The notes: generated by a model from the letters alone, not told the origin. A DNA stretch of 35,003 nucleotides from Muribaculum sp. (GCA_023663735.1 JAMPGV010000029.1:1-35003), one strand, 5' to 3'. Shown: positions 16,000 to 24,078, counted from the stretch's first letter. A program made the numbers and translations.

Positions 16000-16389
16000 A
16001 TGAAGAGCGGAAATTTGATAACCGCCGTGTTTGGCGCGATTTTGAAAGTGGTGGCGGCGATCGCCGCGGCATTTATCATATACCGGGGAGCCGCGCTCTG
16101 TTATGATTACGGCTACCGCATTTTTACGGAACCTGCGATGACGGCCGGAGAGGGCAGGGAAGTGCGGGTGACCATAACGGAGAGCATGTCGCCCTTCGAT
16201 ATCGGGAAATTGATGGAACAGAAAGGGTTGAGCAGGGACGGCACGCTCTTTGCGCTGCAATATCTCCTCTCCGAGTACAAGGAGGACGTGAAGCCCGGAA
16301 CTTATGACTTAAGTACCGCCATGACGGCGGAGGATATCATGGCGGCTATGGTGCCGCCCAAATCGGAGACGGAGGAAGGAGCCAATTAG
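16000..16389 (+). CDS. Short MltG-like membrane protein without the catalytic domain
   Basis: A 129-residue protein. It has one N-terminal transmembrane helix (about 9-30) and a roughly 90-residue extracytoplasmic part. VRVTITESMSPFDIGKLMEQKGLSRDGTLF with VKPGTYDLSTAMTAEDIMAAM matches the LysM-like part of MltG (YceG/YrrL), the endolytic transglycosylase that ends glycan strands. The catalytic half with its glutamate is missing, and the next gene starts only 12 bases on, so there is no second fragment. The gene occupies the yrrL position between ruvX-DUF1292 and yrrM, so it is probably a reduced MltG homologue or a dedicated regulator. Intact reading frame, clear ribosome site (GAGGG). Confidence 0.75.
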   Translation: MKSGNLITAVFGAILKVVAAIAAAFIIYRGAALCYDYGYRIFTEPAMTAGEGREVRVTITESMSPFDIGKLMEQKGLSRDGTLFALQYLLSEYKEDVKPGTYDLSTAMTAEDIMAAMVPPKSETEEGAN

Positions 16390-16401
16390 GGGATCGGACA
16401 G

Positions 16402-17043
16402 ATGATACAAGACGAGAGACTATTCACCTTTATCGAGTCCATGGATAAAGGACATCCGTCCCTCTTGGATGAGATTGAGCGGGAGGCGCTGGCGGACGGA
16501 GTGCCTGTTATACGCCGTTCCACACAGCAGCTGCTGCGATTTCTGATGGCTTACGCGAAGCCGGAAGCGGTTCTGGAAGTCGGGACGGCCGTGGGATTTT
16601 CGGCGATTCTGATGAGCGAGTACGCGCCCGCGGGATGCCGGATTACCACGATCGAAAAATATGAAAAGCGGATTCCCGTGGCCAGAGCCAATTTCGCGAG
16701 AGCGGGCAGGGAGGCGCAGATTACCTTGCTGGAGGGGGACGCCGCGGAGATCCTGCGGACTTTGGAAGGCTGCTATGACTTGATTTTTATGGATGCGGCG
16801 AAGGGACAGTACCTTCATTTCCTGCCCGATGTGCTGAGGCTGCTTGCGCCCGGCGGACTGCTGGTGTCCGACAATGTGCTGCAGGAGGGAGACGTGGTGG
16901 AATCCCGTTTTGCGGTGACGAGGCGCAACCGCACGATCCATGCCCGTATGAGGGAGTATCTGTATGAGCTGACACACAACGGGGAGCTGGAGACCGTGAT
17001 CCTGCCGTTGGGCGACGGCGTGACGCTCAGCACGAAAAGGTGA
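16402..17043 (+). CDS. Class I SAM O-methyltransferase, TrmR/YrrM-like
   Basis: A 213-residue catechol-O-methyltransferase-fold enzyme. Motif I is VLEVGTAVGFSAIL (about 52-65), the acidic end of strand 2 is TIEKYEKR, and FMDAAKGQY with LVSDNVLQ is the metal-binding pair typical of this family. In Bacillus, yrrM encodes TrmR, which methylates 5-hydroxyuridine at tRNA wobble position 34 to mo5U, and is followed by the U32 genes yrrN/yrrO that make the 5-hydroxyuridine. The same order is present here, so I assign a TrmR-like role with fair confidence. It is 12 bases after the short MltG-like gene and likely co-transcribed. Confidence 0.88.
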   Translation: MIQDERLFTFIESMDKGHPSLLDEIEREALADGVPVIRRSTQQLLRFLMAYAKPEAVLEVGTAVGFSAILMSEYAPAGCRITTIEKYEKRIPVARANFARAGREAQITLLEGDAAEILRTLEGCYDLIFMDAAKGQYLHFLPDVLRLLAPGGLLVSDNVLQEGDVVESRFAVTRRNRTIHARMREYLYELTHNGELETVILPLGDGVTLSTKR

Positions 17044-17148
17044 AAAAGGGAAAAGTAAAGGGTAAAAAACAAAAAGATAAAGATAAAAAGATAAAATAGA
17101 AAAAATCGGAAGAGTCCGAAAAAGCGGAATCAGAAGAGAGGCAAAGCT

Positions 17149-18489
17149 ATGACGACTCAAACAGCATGTCGCATCCCGGAACTTCTCATACCTGCCAGCA
17201 GTCTGGAGGTCTTGAAAACGGCGGTTATGTTCGGCGCCGATGCGGTCTATATCGGGGGCGAGGCTTTCGGGCTTCGCGCCAAGGCGAAGAATTTCTCCAT
17301 GGAAGAGATGGCGGAGGGGATTGCATTTGCCCATGCCCATCAGGTGAAGGTCTATGTGACCGCGAATATTCTGGCGCACAATGAGGATCTGGAGGGGGCG
17401 GAGAGCTATTTTGAGGAATTAAAGAATCTGAAGCCGGATGCGCCGGATGCGCTGATTATCTCGGATCCCGGCATGTTCGCCATCGCAAAGAAGGTCTGGC
17501 CGGATGTGGAGATCCATATTTCCACGCAGGCGAACAACACCAACTATCAGACTTATCTGTTCTGGCACGGGCTGGGAGCGAAGCGCGTGGTGTCCGCAAG
17601 GGAATTGTCCCTTCGGGAGATTAAGGAGATCCGCGCGCGGATTCCGGAGGAGATGGAGATCGAGAGCTTCGTCCATGGCGCTATGTGCATTTCCTATTCG
17701 GGGAGATGTCTGTTGAGCAATTATTTCACCGGGAGGGACGCCAATCAGGGATCCTGTACCCATCCCTGCCGCTGGAAATATGCGGTGATGGAGGAATCCA
17801 GACCCGGGGAGTATCTGCCCGTCTATGAGAACGAGAGGGGAACTTTCCTCTTTAATTCCAAGGATCTGTGCATGATCGAGCATATCCCGGAACTTCTGGA
17901 GGCGGGAATCGACAGTTTCAAGATTGAGGGGCGCATGAAGACGGCGCTGTATGTGGCCACCGTGGCCCGCACCTACCGTCTGGCCATTGACGCCTGTCTG
18001 AGGGATCAGGAGGAATACCGGGCGAATCTGGCGTGGTACCGGGAGGAGATCGGGAAATGTACCCACAGGCAGTATACCACGGGATTCTATTTCGGAAAGC
18101 CCGGCGAGGAGACTCAGATCTATGACAGCAGCACCTATGTGAACGAATATACTTATCTGGGCATGGCGGAGGAAGTGACGGGAGCGTCAGATTTGCCGGA
18201 TCCTATGCGGACGGCGGGAGACGGGAGGGTGGCGGCAAAGTCTCTTGTGCGTATCGAACAGCGCAACAAATTTTCCGTGGGGGATGTCATTGAGGTGATG
18301 AAGCCGGACGGAAGGAATATACCTGTTCGGGTGGAGGCTTTGTACGATGGGGAGATGAATCCGATGGAGAGCGCTCCCCATGCCAGACAGAAGCTGTGTG
18401 TGTGTTTGGAAAGCGCAGGGGAGGCGGGGAAGCCGGAGGACACTTTTGTGGATGTGGCGTCATATGACATTCTAAGGGTGAAATGCTGA
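17149..18489 (+). CDS. U32 family protein, likely tRNA 5-hydroxyuridine synthesis (TrhP-like)
   Basis: A 446-residue U32 family protein. The N-terminal TIM-barrel-like part opens with ELLIPASSLEVLKTAV. The U32 cysteine set is intact: MCISYSGRCLLSNYF and NQGSCTHPCRWKY (four cysteines, probably an iron-sulfur site), then SFKIEGRMKTALYVA. U32 proteins of this type (TrhP/YrrN/YrrO) hydroxylate U34 of tRNA to ho5U using prephenate, and the gene follows a TrmR-like methyltransferase as in Bacillus. The older annotation is peptidase U32 or collagenase. GAGAGGCAAAGCT precedes the ATG. A single U32 gene is present, where Bacillus has two tandem paralogues. Confidence 0.88.
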   Translation: MTTQTACRIPELLIPASSLEVLKTAVMFGADAVYIGGEAFGLRAKAKNFSMEEMAEGIAFAHAHQVKVYVTANILAHNEDLEGAESYFEELKNLKPDAPDALIISDPGMFAIAKKVWPDVEIHISTQANNTNYQTYLFWHGLGAKRVVSARELSLREIKEIRARIPEEMEIESFVHGAMCISYSGRCLLSNYFTGRDANQGSCTHPCRWKYAVMEESRPGEYLPVYENERGTFLFNSKDLCMIEHIPELLEAGIDSFKIEGRMKTALYVATVARTYRLAIDACLRDQEEYRANLAWYREEIGKCTHRQYTTGFYFGKPGEETQIYDSSTYVNEYTYLGMAEEVTGASDLPDPMRTAGDGRVAAKSLVRIEQRNKFSVGDVIEVMKPDGRNIPVRVEALYDGEMNPMESAPHARQKLCVCLESAGEAGKPEDTFVDVASYDILRVKC

Positions 18490-18529
18490 AAATACAGGGA
18501 GCTTGCGGGAGTATTTGGGAGGAAACAAG

Positions 18530-19177
18530 ATGAATAAGGCAAAGAGCGCTTTTATCAGATTCAGGAGATATGCGTTATTTCTGGCAGAATATATCTTTTA
18601 CGAGAAACCCCGCGGACTGGATTTTACCATGAGAGATAAGAGTCTTTCTAAGAAAAGCGGCTTCCGGTATCATGGGTACAGCAAAACAAATGAAAAACAT
18701 CTCAGGGAGATCTTTCAGAGACTGTCTTTTGAGGATGCAAGACTTTTGGATGTGGGATGCGGCAAAGGCGTTGTCTTAAAAGAAGCGGTCAAGTTTCCGT
18801 TTCAAAAGATAGCGGGTATTGAGATTCAGGAGAAACTGGCGCAGACTGCGAAGCGGAATTTTGAAATTCTGGGAATCAGCGACAGAATTGAATGCTTGCA
18901 GTGTGATGCGCTGGATTTTGACAGATATGGGGACTATAATGTATTTTTCTTTTTCAATCCGTTCTCGGAGGAAGTTCTGCGAAAAGTAGTGGACAAAATA
19001 ATGGAGGGCAGGGGCGGAGAGAACGACGTCATTACCGTTATTTATCACAATCCGAGATTCCTTTCTGTGTTTGACGAAAGAACAAAAATATTGAAGAAAG
19101 AAATGCTGCATGATACCTTAAAAGAATATGATACTTGTATTTTGGATGTGTGTCTTAGAGAGAATGAGGGAGAATAG
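18530..19177 (+). CDS. Class I SAM-dependent methyltransferase of unknown target
   Basis: A 215-residue methyltransferase. Motif I is LLDVGCGKGVVL (about 72-83). ECLQCDALDFDRYGDYNVFFFFNPF supplies the acidic residue and the F-x-N-P-F catalytic-loop pattern seen in a group of small methyltransferases, so the target might be a protein, nucleic acid or small molecule. The start is the ATG at 18530 after GGGAGGAAACAAG; an in-frame TTG at 18503 is weaker. Base composition is AT-richer than the neighbours, which suggests acquisition. It lies between the U32 gene and glnN and interrupts no recognised operon. A 10-base tandem repeat covers its stop codon. Confidence 0.82.
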   Translation: MNKAKSAFIRFRRYALFLAEYIFYEKPRGLDFTMRDKSLSKKSGFRYHGYSKTNEKHLREIFQRLSFEDARLLDVGCGKGVVLKEAVKFPFQKIAGIEIQEKLAQTAKRNFEILGISDRIECLQCDALDFDRYGDYNVFFFFNPFSEEVLRKVVDKIMEGRGGENDVITVIYHNPRFLSVFDERTKILKKEMLHDTLKEYDTCILDVCLRENEGE

Positions 19178-19209
19178 AAGAGCATAGGAGAGAATAGGAG
19201 AGAATAGGG
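19160..19209 (+). repeat. Tandem decamer repeat across the methyltransferase stop
   Basis: About five copies of a 10-base unit, the best being GAGAATAGGA at 19190-19199, with variants GAGAATGAGG, GAGAATAGAA, GAGCATAGGA and GAGAATAGGG. Copy-number changes would move the stop codon context. Probable slippage repeat. Confidence 0.8.
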
Positions 19210-19328
19210 CAGTCGCAGACGGATGGAAAAATTTTTTGAATTTGGGTATTGCATTTTGATGAGATATAGAGTATCTTATAGGAAGTGGGGCAGTATCCCA
19301 TTTCCATATAGAGAGTCTGAACGAAGAT

Positions 19329-19367
19329 GTTCCAATAGTAACCAGTTTACTTTGGGACGTTTTTTTT
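19329..19367 (+). terminator. Strong intrinsic terminator or attenuator in the glnN leader
   Basis: GTTCCAA-T-AGTAA (19329-19341) pairs with TTACT-TTGGGAC (19347-19358) with one bulged T, followed by G and eight Ts. It ends about 110 bases before the glnN start. It may end the upstream methyltransferase transcript, or attenuate transcription from the candidate promoter at 19249-19277 (TTGCAT, 17 bases, TATCTT). A second hairpin with no T-run (GGAAGTGGG/CCCATTTCC) lies just upstream, at about 19279-19303. Confidence 0.8.
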
Positions 19368-19477
19368 AGGGTTGACTTTATATCGGCGGAAAGCACGCAT
19401 CGGCTCGAGAGAGGCGCTTGGTGCCGGGAATATGGATGTAAAATCCCCAAAATTTAGATAGAAAGGAAATGAGGAAG

Positions 19478-21589
19478 ATGAGCGAAGTGTTGAATGTGGA
19501 AGAGATTTTTGGCAGCAAGGTATTCACTCTGGGCAAAATGAAGGAAAGACTGCCCAAGAATGTCTACAAAGAATTGAAGAGAGTCATGGAACAGGGCGGC
19601 GAGCTGTCTCTGGCGACTGCGGACGTGGTGGCCAAGGCCATGAAAGACTGGGCTGTGGAAAACGGGGCGACCCACTATACGCATTGGTTTCAGCCTTTGA
19701 CCGGAATCACCGCTGAGAAGCACGACTCTTTTGTGACGCATCCTGACGCAGAGGGCAAAATGCTTCTGGAGTTCTCCGGGAAAGAGTTGATCAAGGGCGA
19801 ACCGGACGCTTCCTCCTTCCCCTCCGGCGGACTTCGCGCCACTTTCGAGGCCAGGGGCTATACCGTGTGGGATATCACTTCCCCCGCTTTCCTGAAGGAA
19901 GACGCTACCGGCGTGATTCTCTGTATCCCTACCGCGTTCTGCTCTTATAAGGGAGAGGCGCTGGACAAGAAGACGCCTCTGCTGCGCTCCATGGAGGCGG
20001 TCAGCGAGCAGGCTCTGCGGATCGTGAAACTGTTCGGCAACAACGAAGCCACGAAAGTGGTGGCCAGCGTAGGACCCGAGCAGGAGTATTTTCTGGTGGA
20101 CAGAGAGAAATATTTAAAGAGGGACGATCTGATCTTCGCAGGACGCACTTTGTTCGGCGCACCCGCTCCGAAGGGGCAGGAATTGGAAGACCATTATTTC
20201 GGAACGATTCGGGAGAGAATCGGTTCCTATATGAAAGACTTGAATGTGGAGCTGTGGAAGCTGGGCGTTACCGCCAAGACCCAGCACAACGAGGTGGCGC
20301 CCGCCCAGCATGAGCTGGCGCCCATCTACGAGACCGCCAATATTGCGGTGGATCACAACCAGCTGGTGATGGAGACTATGAAAAAGGTTGCCGGGAGACA
20401 TGGCATGACCTGCCTGCTCCATGAGAAGCCTTTCGCAGGCGTGAACGGTTCCGGCAAACACAACAACTGGTCTCTGGGAACTGACAATGGTGTCAACTTG
20501 CTGGATCCCGGGGAGACGCCCAACGAGAATGTGCAGTTCCTGCTGGTGCTGGCCTGCATTATGAAGGCGGTTGACACCCATGCGGATCTGCTCCGCCAGA
20601 GTGCGTCCGATGTAGGCAATGACCACAGACTGGGGGCAAACGAGGCTCCGCCCGCCATTATTTCCATGTTCTTGGGCGAGCAGCTTGAGGATGTGGTGAA
20701 ACAGCTTGTGGAGACCGGAGAAGCGGATCACTCCATTCAGGGCGGAAAGCTGCAGACCGGCGTGTCCACCCTGACGGATGTGGACAAGGACGCCACCGAC
20801 AGAAACAGAACGTCGCCTTTTGCATTTACGGGCAACAAGTTCGAGTTCCGGATGGTGGGAAGTTCCGATTCCATTGCGGATCCCAACACCACGCTGAACG
20901 CCATCGTGGCGGAGGCGTTCTGCGAGGCCGCAGATCTTCTGGAGAAAGCGGACGATTTTGAGATGGCCGTACATGACCTGATCAAAGAATATATGACCAA
21001 GCACAGAAGGATTGTGTTCAACGGCAACGGTTATTCCGACGAGTGGGTGGCGGAGGCCGAGAGAAGAGGCCTGCCCAATATCAAATCCATGGTGGAAGCC
21101 TCCTCGGCGCTGACCACGCCCAAGGCGATCAAACTGTTCGAGAAATTCGGTATCTTCACCAAGGCGGAGCTGGAGTCCCGCGAGGAGATTCTCTATGAAA
21201 CTTACTCCAAGACCATCAACATTGAGGCTTTGACCATGATCGAGATGGCGAAAAAGCAGATTCTGCCCGCAGTCATGAGATATACAAAATCTCTGGCGGA
21301 TACGGTTCTGGCCGTGAAGGAGGCCGGGGCGGACGCGAGCGTGCAGACCGAAGTGCTGCAGGAGATTTCTGCGAAGCTGGCTGAGGCGAAGAAAGCTCTG
21401 GCCGTGCTGGAGGAGAAGACCGCAAAGGCGGGCGCAATCGAGACGGAGAAGGAAAAAGCGTTCTTCTTCAAGGATGAGGTGTTTACCACGATGGCGGCTC
21501 TGAGAGCGCCGGTGGATGCGCTGGAAACCATGGTGGATCGGAAAGTATGGCCGATTCCCACCTATGGAGAGCTGATTTTTGAAGTATAA
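19478..21589 (+). CDS. glnN: Glutamine synthetase, type III
   Basis: A 703-residue GSIII enzyme of normal length, distinct from the roughly 450-residue GSI. The type III core motif [14 protein letters not shown] has N323 to W331; [19 protein letters not shown] supplies metal and substrate ligands, and [10 protein letters not shown] a glutamate ligand. [16 protein letters not shown] is also GSIII-specific. It makes glutamine from glutamate, ammonia and ATP in the cytoplasm. The start is either 19478 or an ATG three codons earlier (19469); both lie in a GAGGAAG-rich context, so the choice is uncertain. A hairpin terminator and then tRNA-Gln(CUG) follow. The long leader with a strong hairpin suggests nitrogen-responsive control, which is inference. 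Confidence 0.95.
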   Translation: MSEVLNVEEIFGSKVFTLGKMKERLPKNVYKELKRVMEQGGELSLATADVVAKAMKDWAVENGATHYTHWFQPLTGITAEKHDSFVTHPDAEGKMLLEFSGKELIKGEPDASSFPSGGLRATFEARGYTVWDITSPAFLKEDATGVILCIPTAFCSYKGEALDKKTPLLRSMEAVSEQALRIVKLFGNNEATKVVASVGPEQEYFLVDREKYLKRDDLIFAGRTLFGAPAPKGQELEDHYFGTIRERIGSYMKDLNVELWKLGVTAKTQHNEVAPAQHELAPIYETANIAVDHNQLVMETMKKVAGRHGMTCLLHEKPFAGVNGSGKHNNWSLGTDNGVNLLDPGETPNENVQFLLVLACIMKAVDTHADLLRQSASDVGNDHRLGANEAPPAIISMFLGEQLEDVVKQLVETGEADHSIQGGKLQTGVSTLTDVDKDATDRNRTSPFAFTGNKFEFRMVGSSDSIADPNTTLNAIVAEAFCEAADLLEKADDFEMAVHDLIKEYMTKHRRIVFNGNGYSDEWVAEAERRGLPNIKSMVEASSALTTPKAIKLFEKFGIFTKAELESREEILYETYSKTINIEALTMIEMAKKQILPAVMRYTKSLADTVLAVKEAGADASVQTEVLQEISAKLAEAKKALAVLEEKTAKAGAIETEKEKAFFFKDEVFTTMAALRAPVDALETMVDRKVWPIPTYGELIFEV

Positions 21590-21634
21590 AAGAAGCGGCG
21601 TCCGACAAATATTGCCGGAAGGATAAGAAGAGAG

Positions 21635-21676
21635 ACACCACCCCGCTGTCGGTCGCGGTTTTGGGGTGGTGTTTCA
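21635..21676 (+). terminator. Intrinsic terminator after glnN
   Basis: ACACCACCCC (21635-21644) pairs with GGGGTGGTGT (21663-21672) around an 18-base loop, followed by a short T-rich stretch, 46 bases after the glnN stop. Confidence 0.8.
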
Positions 21677-21712
21677 AATTTTTCCAATTTTTGAAAATTA
21701 TGAATTTAGGTA

Positions 21713-21741
21713 TTGCAAAACGGCAATACTTCGTGTATAAT
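21713..21741 (+). promoter_or_regulatory. Promoter of tRNA-Gln
   Basis: TTGCAA (21713-21718), 17-base spacer, consensus TATAAT (21736-21741), 18 bases before the tRNA 5' end. Confidence 0.8.
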
Positions 21742-21759
21742 ACATCAAGTAACATAGAT

Positions 21760-21831
21760 AGCGCTATCGCCAAACGGTAAGGCAACGGACTCTGACTCCG
21801 TCATTTCAAGGTTCGAATCCTTGTAGCGCTG
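21760..21831 (+). tRNA. tRNA-Gln (anticodon CUG)
   Basis: A complete cloverleaf is visible: acceptor AGCGCTA (21760-21766) with TAGCGCT (21824-21830) and discriminator G; D-stem GCC/GGC; anticodon stem ACGGA/TCCGT around loop CTCTGAC with CTG at its centre; T-stem CAAGG/CCTTG with TTCGAAT. CCA is not encoded. It reads CAG. It stands alone between glnN and the RloAB genes, with its own promoter and terminator. Confidence 0.95.
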
Positions 21832-21840
21832 CTGCTTAAG

Positions 21841-21876
21841 ACACCCGGATTCTGAATGAAATCCGGGTGTTTTTAT
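21841..21876 (+). terminator. Intrinsic terminator after tRNA-Gln
   Basis: ACACCCGGAT (21841-21850) pairs with ATCCGGGTGT (21861-21870), followed by TTTTAT, ten bases after the tRNA. Confidence 0.9.
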
Positions 21877-21915
21877 ATACCCTTTACAACAAGTCTCGTC
21901 CGGAATGCGCTTAAG

Positions 21916-22023
21916 ATGTGTATACATTTGGACGTGTTAAAAACTCCTGAGGAGATTGCCCTTAAACAAAACGGATCGAAAGATAAAATCAATAAAATTG
22001 CGAAAAATTCACAAAAACATTGA
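21916..22023 (+). pseudogene. Possible remnant short ORF between tRNA-Gln and the RloAB module
   Basis: Thirty-five codons beginning MCIHLDVLKTPEEIALKQNG and ending in a basic run. No ribosome binding site is visible. The L-K-T-P-E-E-I-A stretch resembles ordinary bacterial protein sequence rather than random translation, so this may be the remains of a gene broken during insertion at the tRNA. The gap from 21877 to 22074 otherwise holds only AT-rich DNA and the next promoter. Confidence 0.25.
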
Positions 22024-22049
22024 CATAATATACAGAATCGGGATATATT
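22020..22049 (+). promoter_or_regulatory. Promoter of the RloA/RloB-like pair
   Basis: Consensus TTGACA (22020-22025), 18-base spacer and TATATT (22044-22049), followed by AGGAGGT at 22060-22066. Confidence 0.7.
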
Positions 22050-22074
22050 ATAAAAGTAGAGGAGGTGAGCTGTG

Positions 22075-23268
22075 ATGTTAGTTCAGTTTATGTTGAAAAA
22101 TGTTTTGTCTTTTCGGGAAGAGACCATTATTGACATGACGGCGATCAATGCATACAAAGAGCATGAGTGTAACTTGATCAATATCGGGACGAAGGAGAAA
22201 TTTCTCAGGGTAGCCTCTATTTATGGCGCAAATGCCAGTGGAAAGTCCAATCTGAATATTGCGATGCAGTATTTTCAAGCAATTATTATGGAGTCCTTAA
22301 ATAATGCCGACGATAGTTCAAAAAAGGCGATCAGCAAATATTACAAGCCGTTTTTGTTTGAGGACGGGTATGAGAACTCAGAATTTCAGATTGTGGAGAT
22401 CGTAGACGGTTATGAGTATCGATATGGGTTTGAATATAATGCGGTATGTATCGTGGAGGAATGGCTTTATAAGAAAAGCTTGAAGACGAACAGAAATGCG
22501 ACGATTTTTGAGCGGACAACCCGGACAGTTGAATTTGGCGCTTCTGTCAGAAGGGAATGCAATGCCTACAGAGATCAAATCCCTGAGGAAACGTTAGCGC
22601 TGTCTTTTTTCAATAAACTGAGATTAAAAACAGACATTTTTAGAACTGTTTATACAAGCATTATGGATACGCTGGTTCTCTCCTCCAATTTAGGAGAGGA
22701 CACGGAATTTTTGAGAGACTTTCTGCCGACGGTAATTGACAATGAGAAGGAGAAATTGATTGAATTTTTGACGGCAATCGACACAGGGATTCAAGATATC
22801 ACTTATGATAATACGGACAGGGAAATTGTATTTGAGACGGTTCATGTTGGCAAAAACGGGAAGAAATATCCGTTGGGACTGTATTTTGAATCGGAGGGAA
22901 CGATCAAGAGCATCATGCTGTATATTTATGCGAGGATAGCTGTTTTGAGTAATCGCTCCCTGTTTGTGGATGAATTAAATATCAAACTGCATCCGTTATT
23001 GCTCAAATTCATTATTGATTTATTTTATGAGAATGATTCATCGGCACAGTTGATTTATACCACGCATGATACGACCTTGATGGACAAGAAATTTTTTAGA
23101 AGGGATCAAATCTGGTTCGTACAAAAGGACGATTTTGGATATTCCGAATTGGTGGCATTGTCGGATTTCAAAGTCCGGTCGGACGCTTCGTTTGAAAAGG
23201 ATTATCTGGCTGGGGTATACGGGGGAATTCCGCTCCTCAAGGGATTTGAGATCAAAGAAGGTGAATAG
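22075..23268 (+). CDS. AAA/ABC-type ATPase, RloA-like (anti-phage module)
   Basis: A 397-residue P-loop ATPase of the OLD/RloA (AAA_15/21) type. It opens with FMLKNVLSFREETIIDM, typical of this group. Walker A is GANASGKSN (about 51-59), an ABC-like signature is ESEGTIKS, Walker B is SLFVDELNIKLHP with Asp299-Glu300, and YTTHD is the switch-histidine region. The middle is a variable sensor-like region. It is followed by an RloB-family gene with no gap, the AbiL-like (RloA-RloB) two-gene abortive-infection arrangement; PARIS (AriA/AriB) has a parallel layout. The start is ATG 22075, or GTG 22072 one codon earlier. It is AT-richer than its surroundings and next to a tRNA, suggesting transfer. 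Confidence 0.88.
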   Translation: MLVQFMLKNVLSFREETIIDMTAINAYKEHECNLINIGTKEKFLRVASIYGANASGKSNLNIAMQYFQAIIMESLNNADDSSKKAISKYYKPFLFEDGYENSEFQIVEIVDGYEYRYGFEYNAVCIVEEWLYKKSLKTNRNATIFERTTRTVEFGASVRRECNAYRDQIPEETLALSFFNKLRLKTDIFRTVYTSIMDTLVLSSNLGEDTEFLRDFLPTVIDNEKEKLIEFLTAIDTGIQDITYDNTDREIVFETVHVGKNGKKYPLGLYFESEGTIKSIMLYIYARIAVLSNRSLFVDELNIKLHPLLLKFIIDLFYENDSSAQLIYTTHDTTLMDKKFFRRDQIWFVQKDDFGYSELVALSDFKVRSDASFEKDYLAGVYGGIPLLKGFEIKEGE

Positions 23269-23949
23269 ATGGGATCGGATGATCTGTTTAAAAAGAGAAG
23301 AACTGCCAGAAAACAAAGAAATCACGAATTTAAAACGCCAAAAGCCAATTCCTATCTGATTGTTACAGAGGGTAAAAAAACGGAACCTTTATATTTTAAG
23401 GGGATACAAAAGCTTATTTTGGAGAAAATCGGAGGCAGTGTTTCTGTTGTGGAAGCGCCGGTAATCGACATAAGCGGGCAGGGCTGTTCTACAGAAAAAT
23501 TGATCGAGGTTACCGACCGCATTGTGAAAGATGCGAAGATACTGTATCAAAATGTTTGGATTGTATTTGACAAGGATGACTTTGAGGATTTTGATCAAGC
23601 GATCGACGATGGAATCGGTAAAGGATATCGTGTGGCGTGGAGCAATCAATCTTTTGAATATTGGCTGTATTTGCATTTTGCGTATAGTGAGTCTGCGTTA
23701 CACCGGGATCAGTGGGTTGAGAAACTGGATGATCTGTTTAAAAGATATCGGTTAGGAGACGGTCGATATCATAAGAACGATGAAAATATATATGAAATTG
23801 TGGATCGTTTTGACGGAGTCAACACAGCCGTCAAAAATGCGAAGAAGCGGATGGCCGGATATGATATGAAAACTTGTAGTCCTTCTCGATATGACCCCGG
23901 CACCACGGTGTTTCAACTGGTGGAAGAATTAAGAAAATATCTGGAATAG
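23269..23949 (+). CDS. RloB-like putative nuclease effector
   Basis: A 226-residue RloB family protein. The basic N-terminus is followed by LIVTEGKKTEPLYFKGI with Glu34 and by VWIVFDKDDFEDF with Asp101, Asp103 and Asp104. The E ... DxD spacing is like the TOPRIM metal site of OLD-type and AriB nucleases. SNQSFEYWLYLHF is a family-specific segment. In the RloA/AbiL-type systems the ATPase is thought to sense infection and release or activate the small partner. The ATG directly follows the rloA-like stop, so translation is coupled. No immunity gene is present; the ATPase may restrain this protein. A strong terminator follows. Nuclease activity is inferred from motif, not known. Confidence 0.85.
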   Translation: MGSDDLFKKRRTARKQRNHEFKTPKANSYLIVTEGKKTEPLYFKGIQKLILEKIGGSVSVVEAPVIDISGQGCSTEKLIEVTDRIVKDAKILYQNVWIVFDKDDFEDFDQAIDDGIGKGYRVAWSNQSFEYWLYLHFAYSESALHRDQWVEKLDDLFKRYRLGDGRYHKNDENIYEIVDRFDGVNTAVKNAKKRMAGYDMKTCSPSRYDPGTTVFQLVEELRKYLE

Positions 23950-23977
23950 ACCTCTGCGATCATCCGCAGAGGTCTTA
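23948..23977 (+). terminator. Intrinsic terminator after the RloAB pair
   Basis: AGACCTCTGCG (23948-23958) pairs perfectly with CGCAGAGGTCT (23965-23975) around ATCATC; its 5' arm overlaps the stop codon. A short TATTG tail follows. Confidence 0.85.
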
Positions 23978-24078
23978 TTGTGAAGGCTGCACATTCTTGC
24001 CTATTGAATTCTGTCCCCCAATTTGATAAAGTAGATTGTAATTGGAGTACACGGCGATACACGGCGAGGAGGATGTCT

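Noticed and set aside
16000-16401. Frameshift that would hide the MltG catalytic domain
   Set aside because: The next gene begins 12 bases after the stop and is a complete O-methyltransferase, so no room for a lost domain exists in any frame.
19178-19477. Glutamine riboswitch before glnN
   Set aside because: The known glutamine-riboswitch core sequence is not visible; only simple hairpins and a terminator are present.
21824-24078. Integrative element with attL/attR formed by the tRNA-Gln 3' end
   Set aside because: No second copy of the tRNA 3' end was found after the RloAB genes and no integrase is present; only the composition and position hint at transfer.
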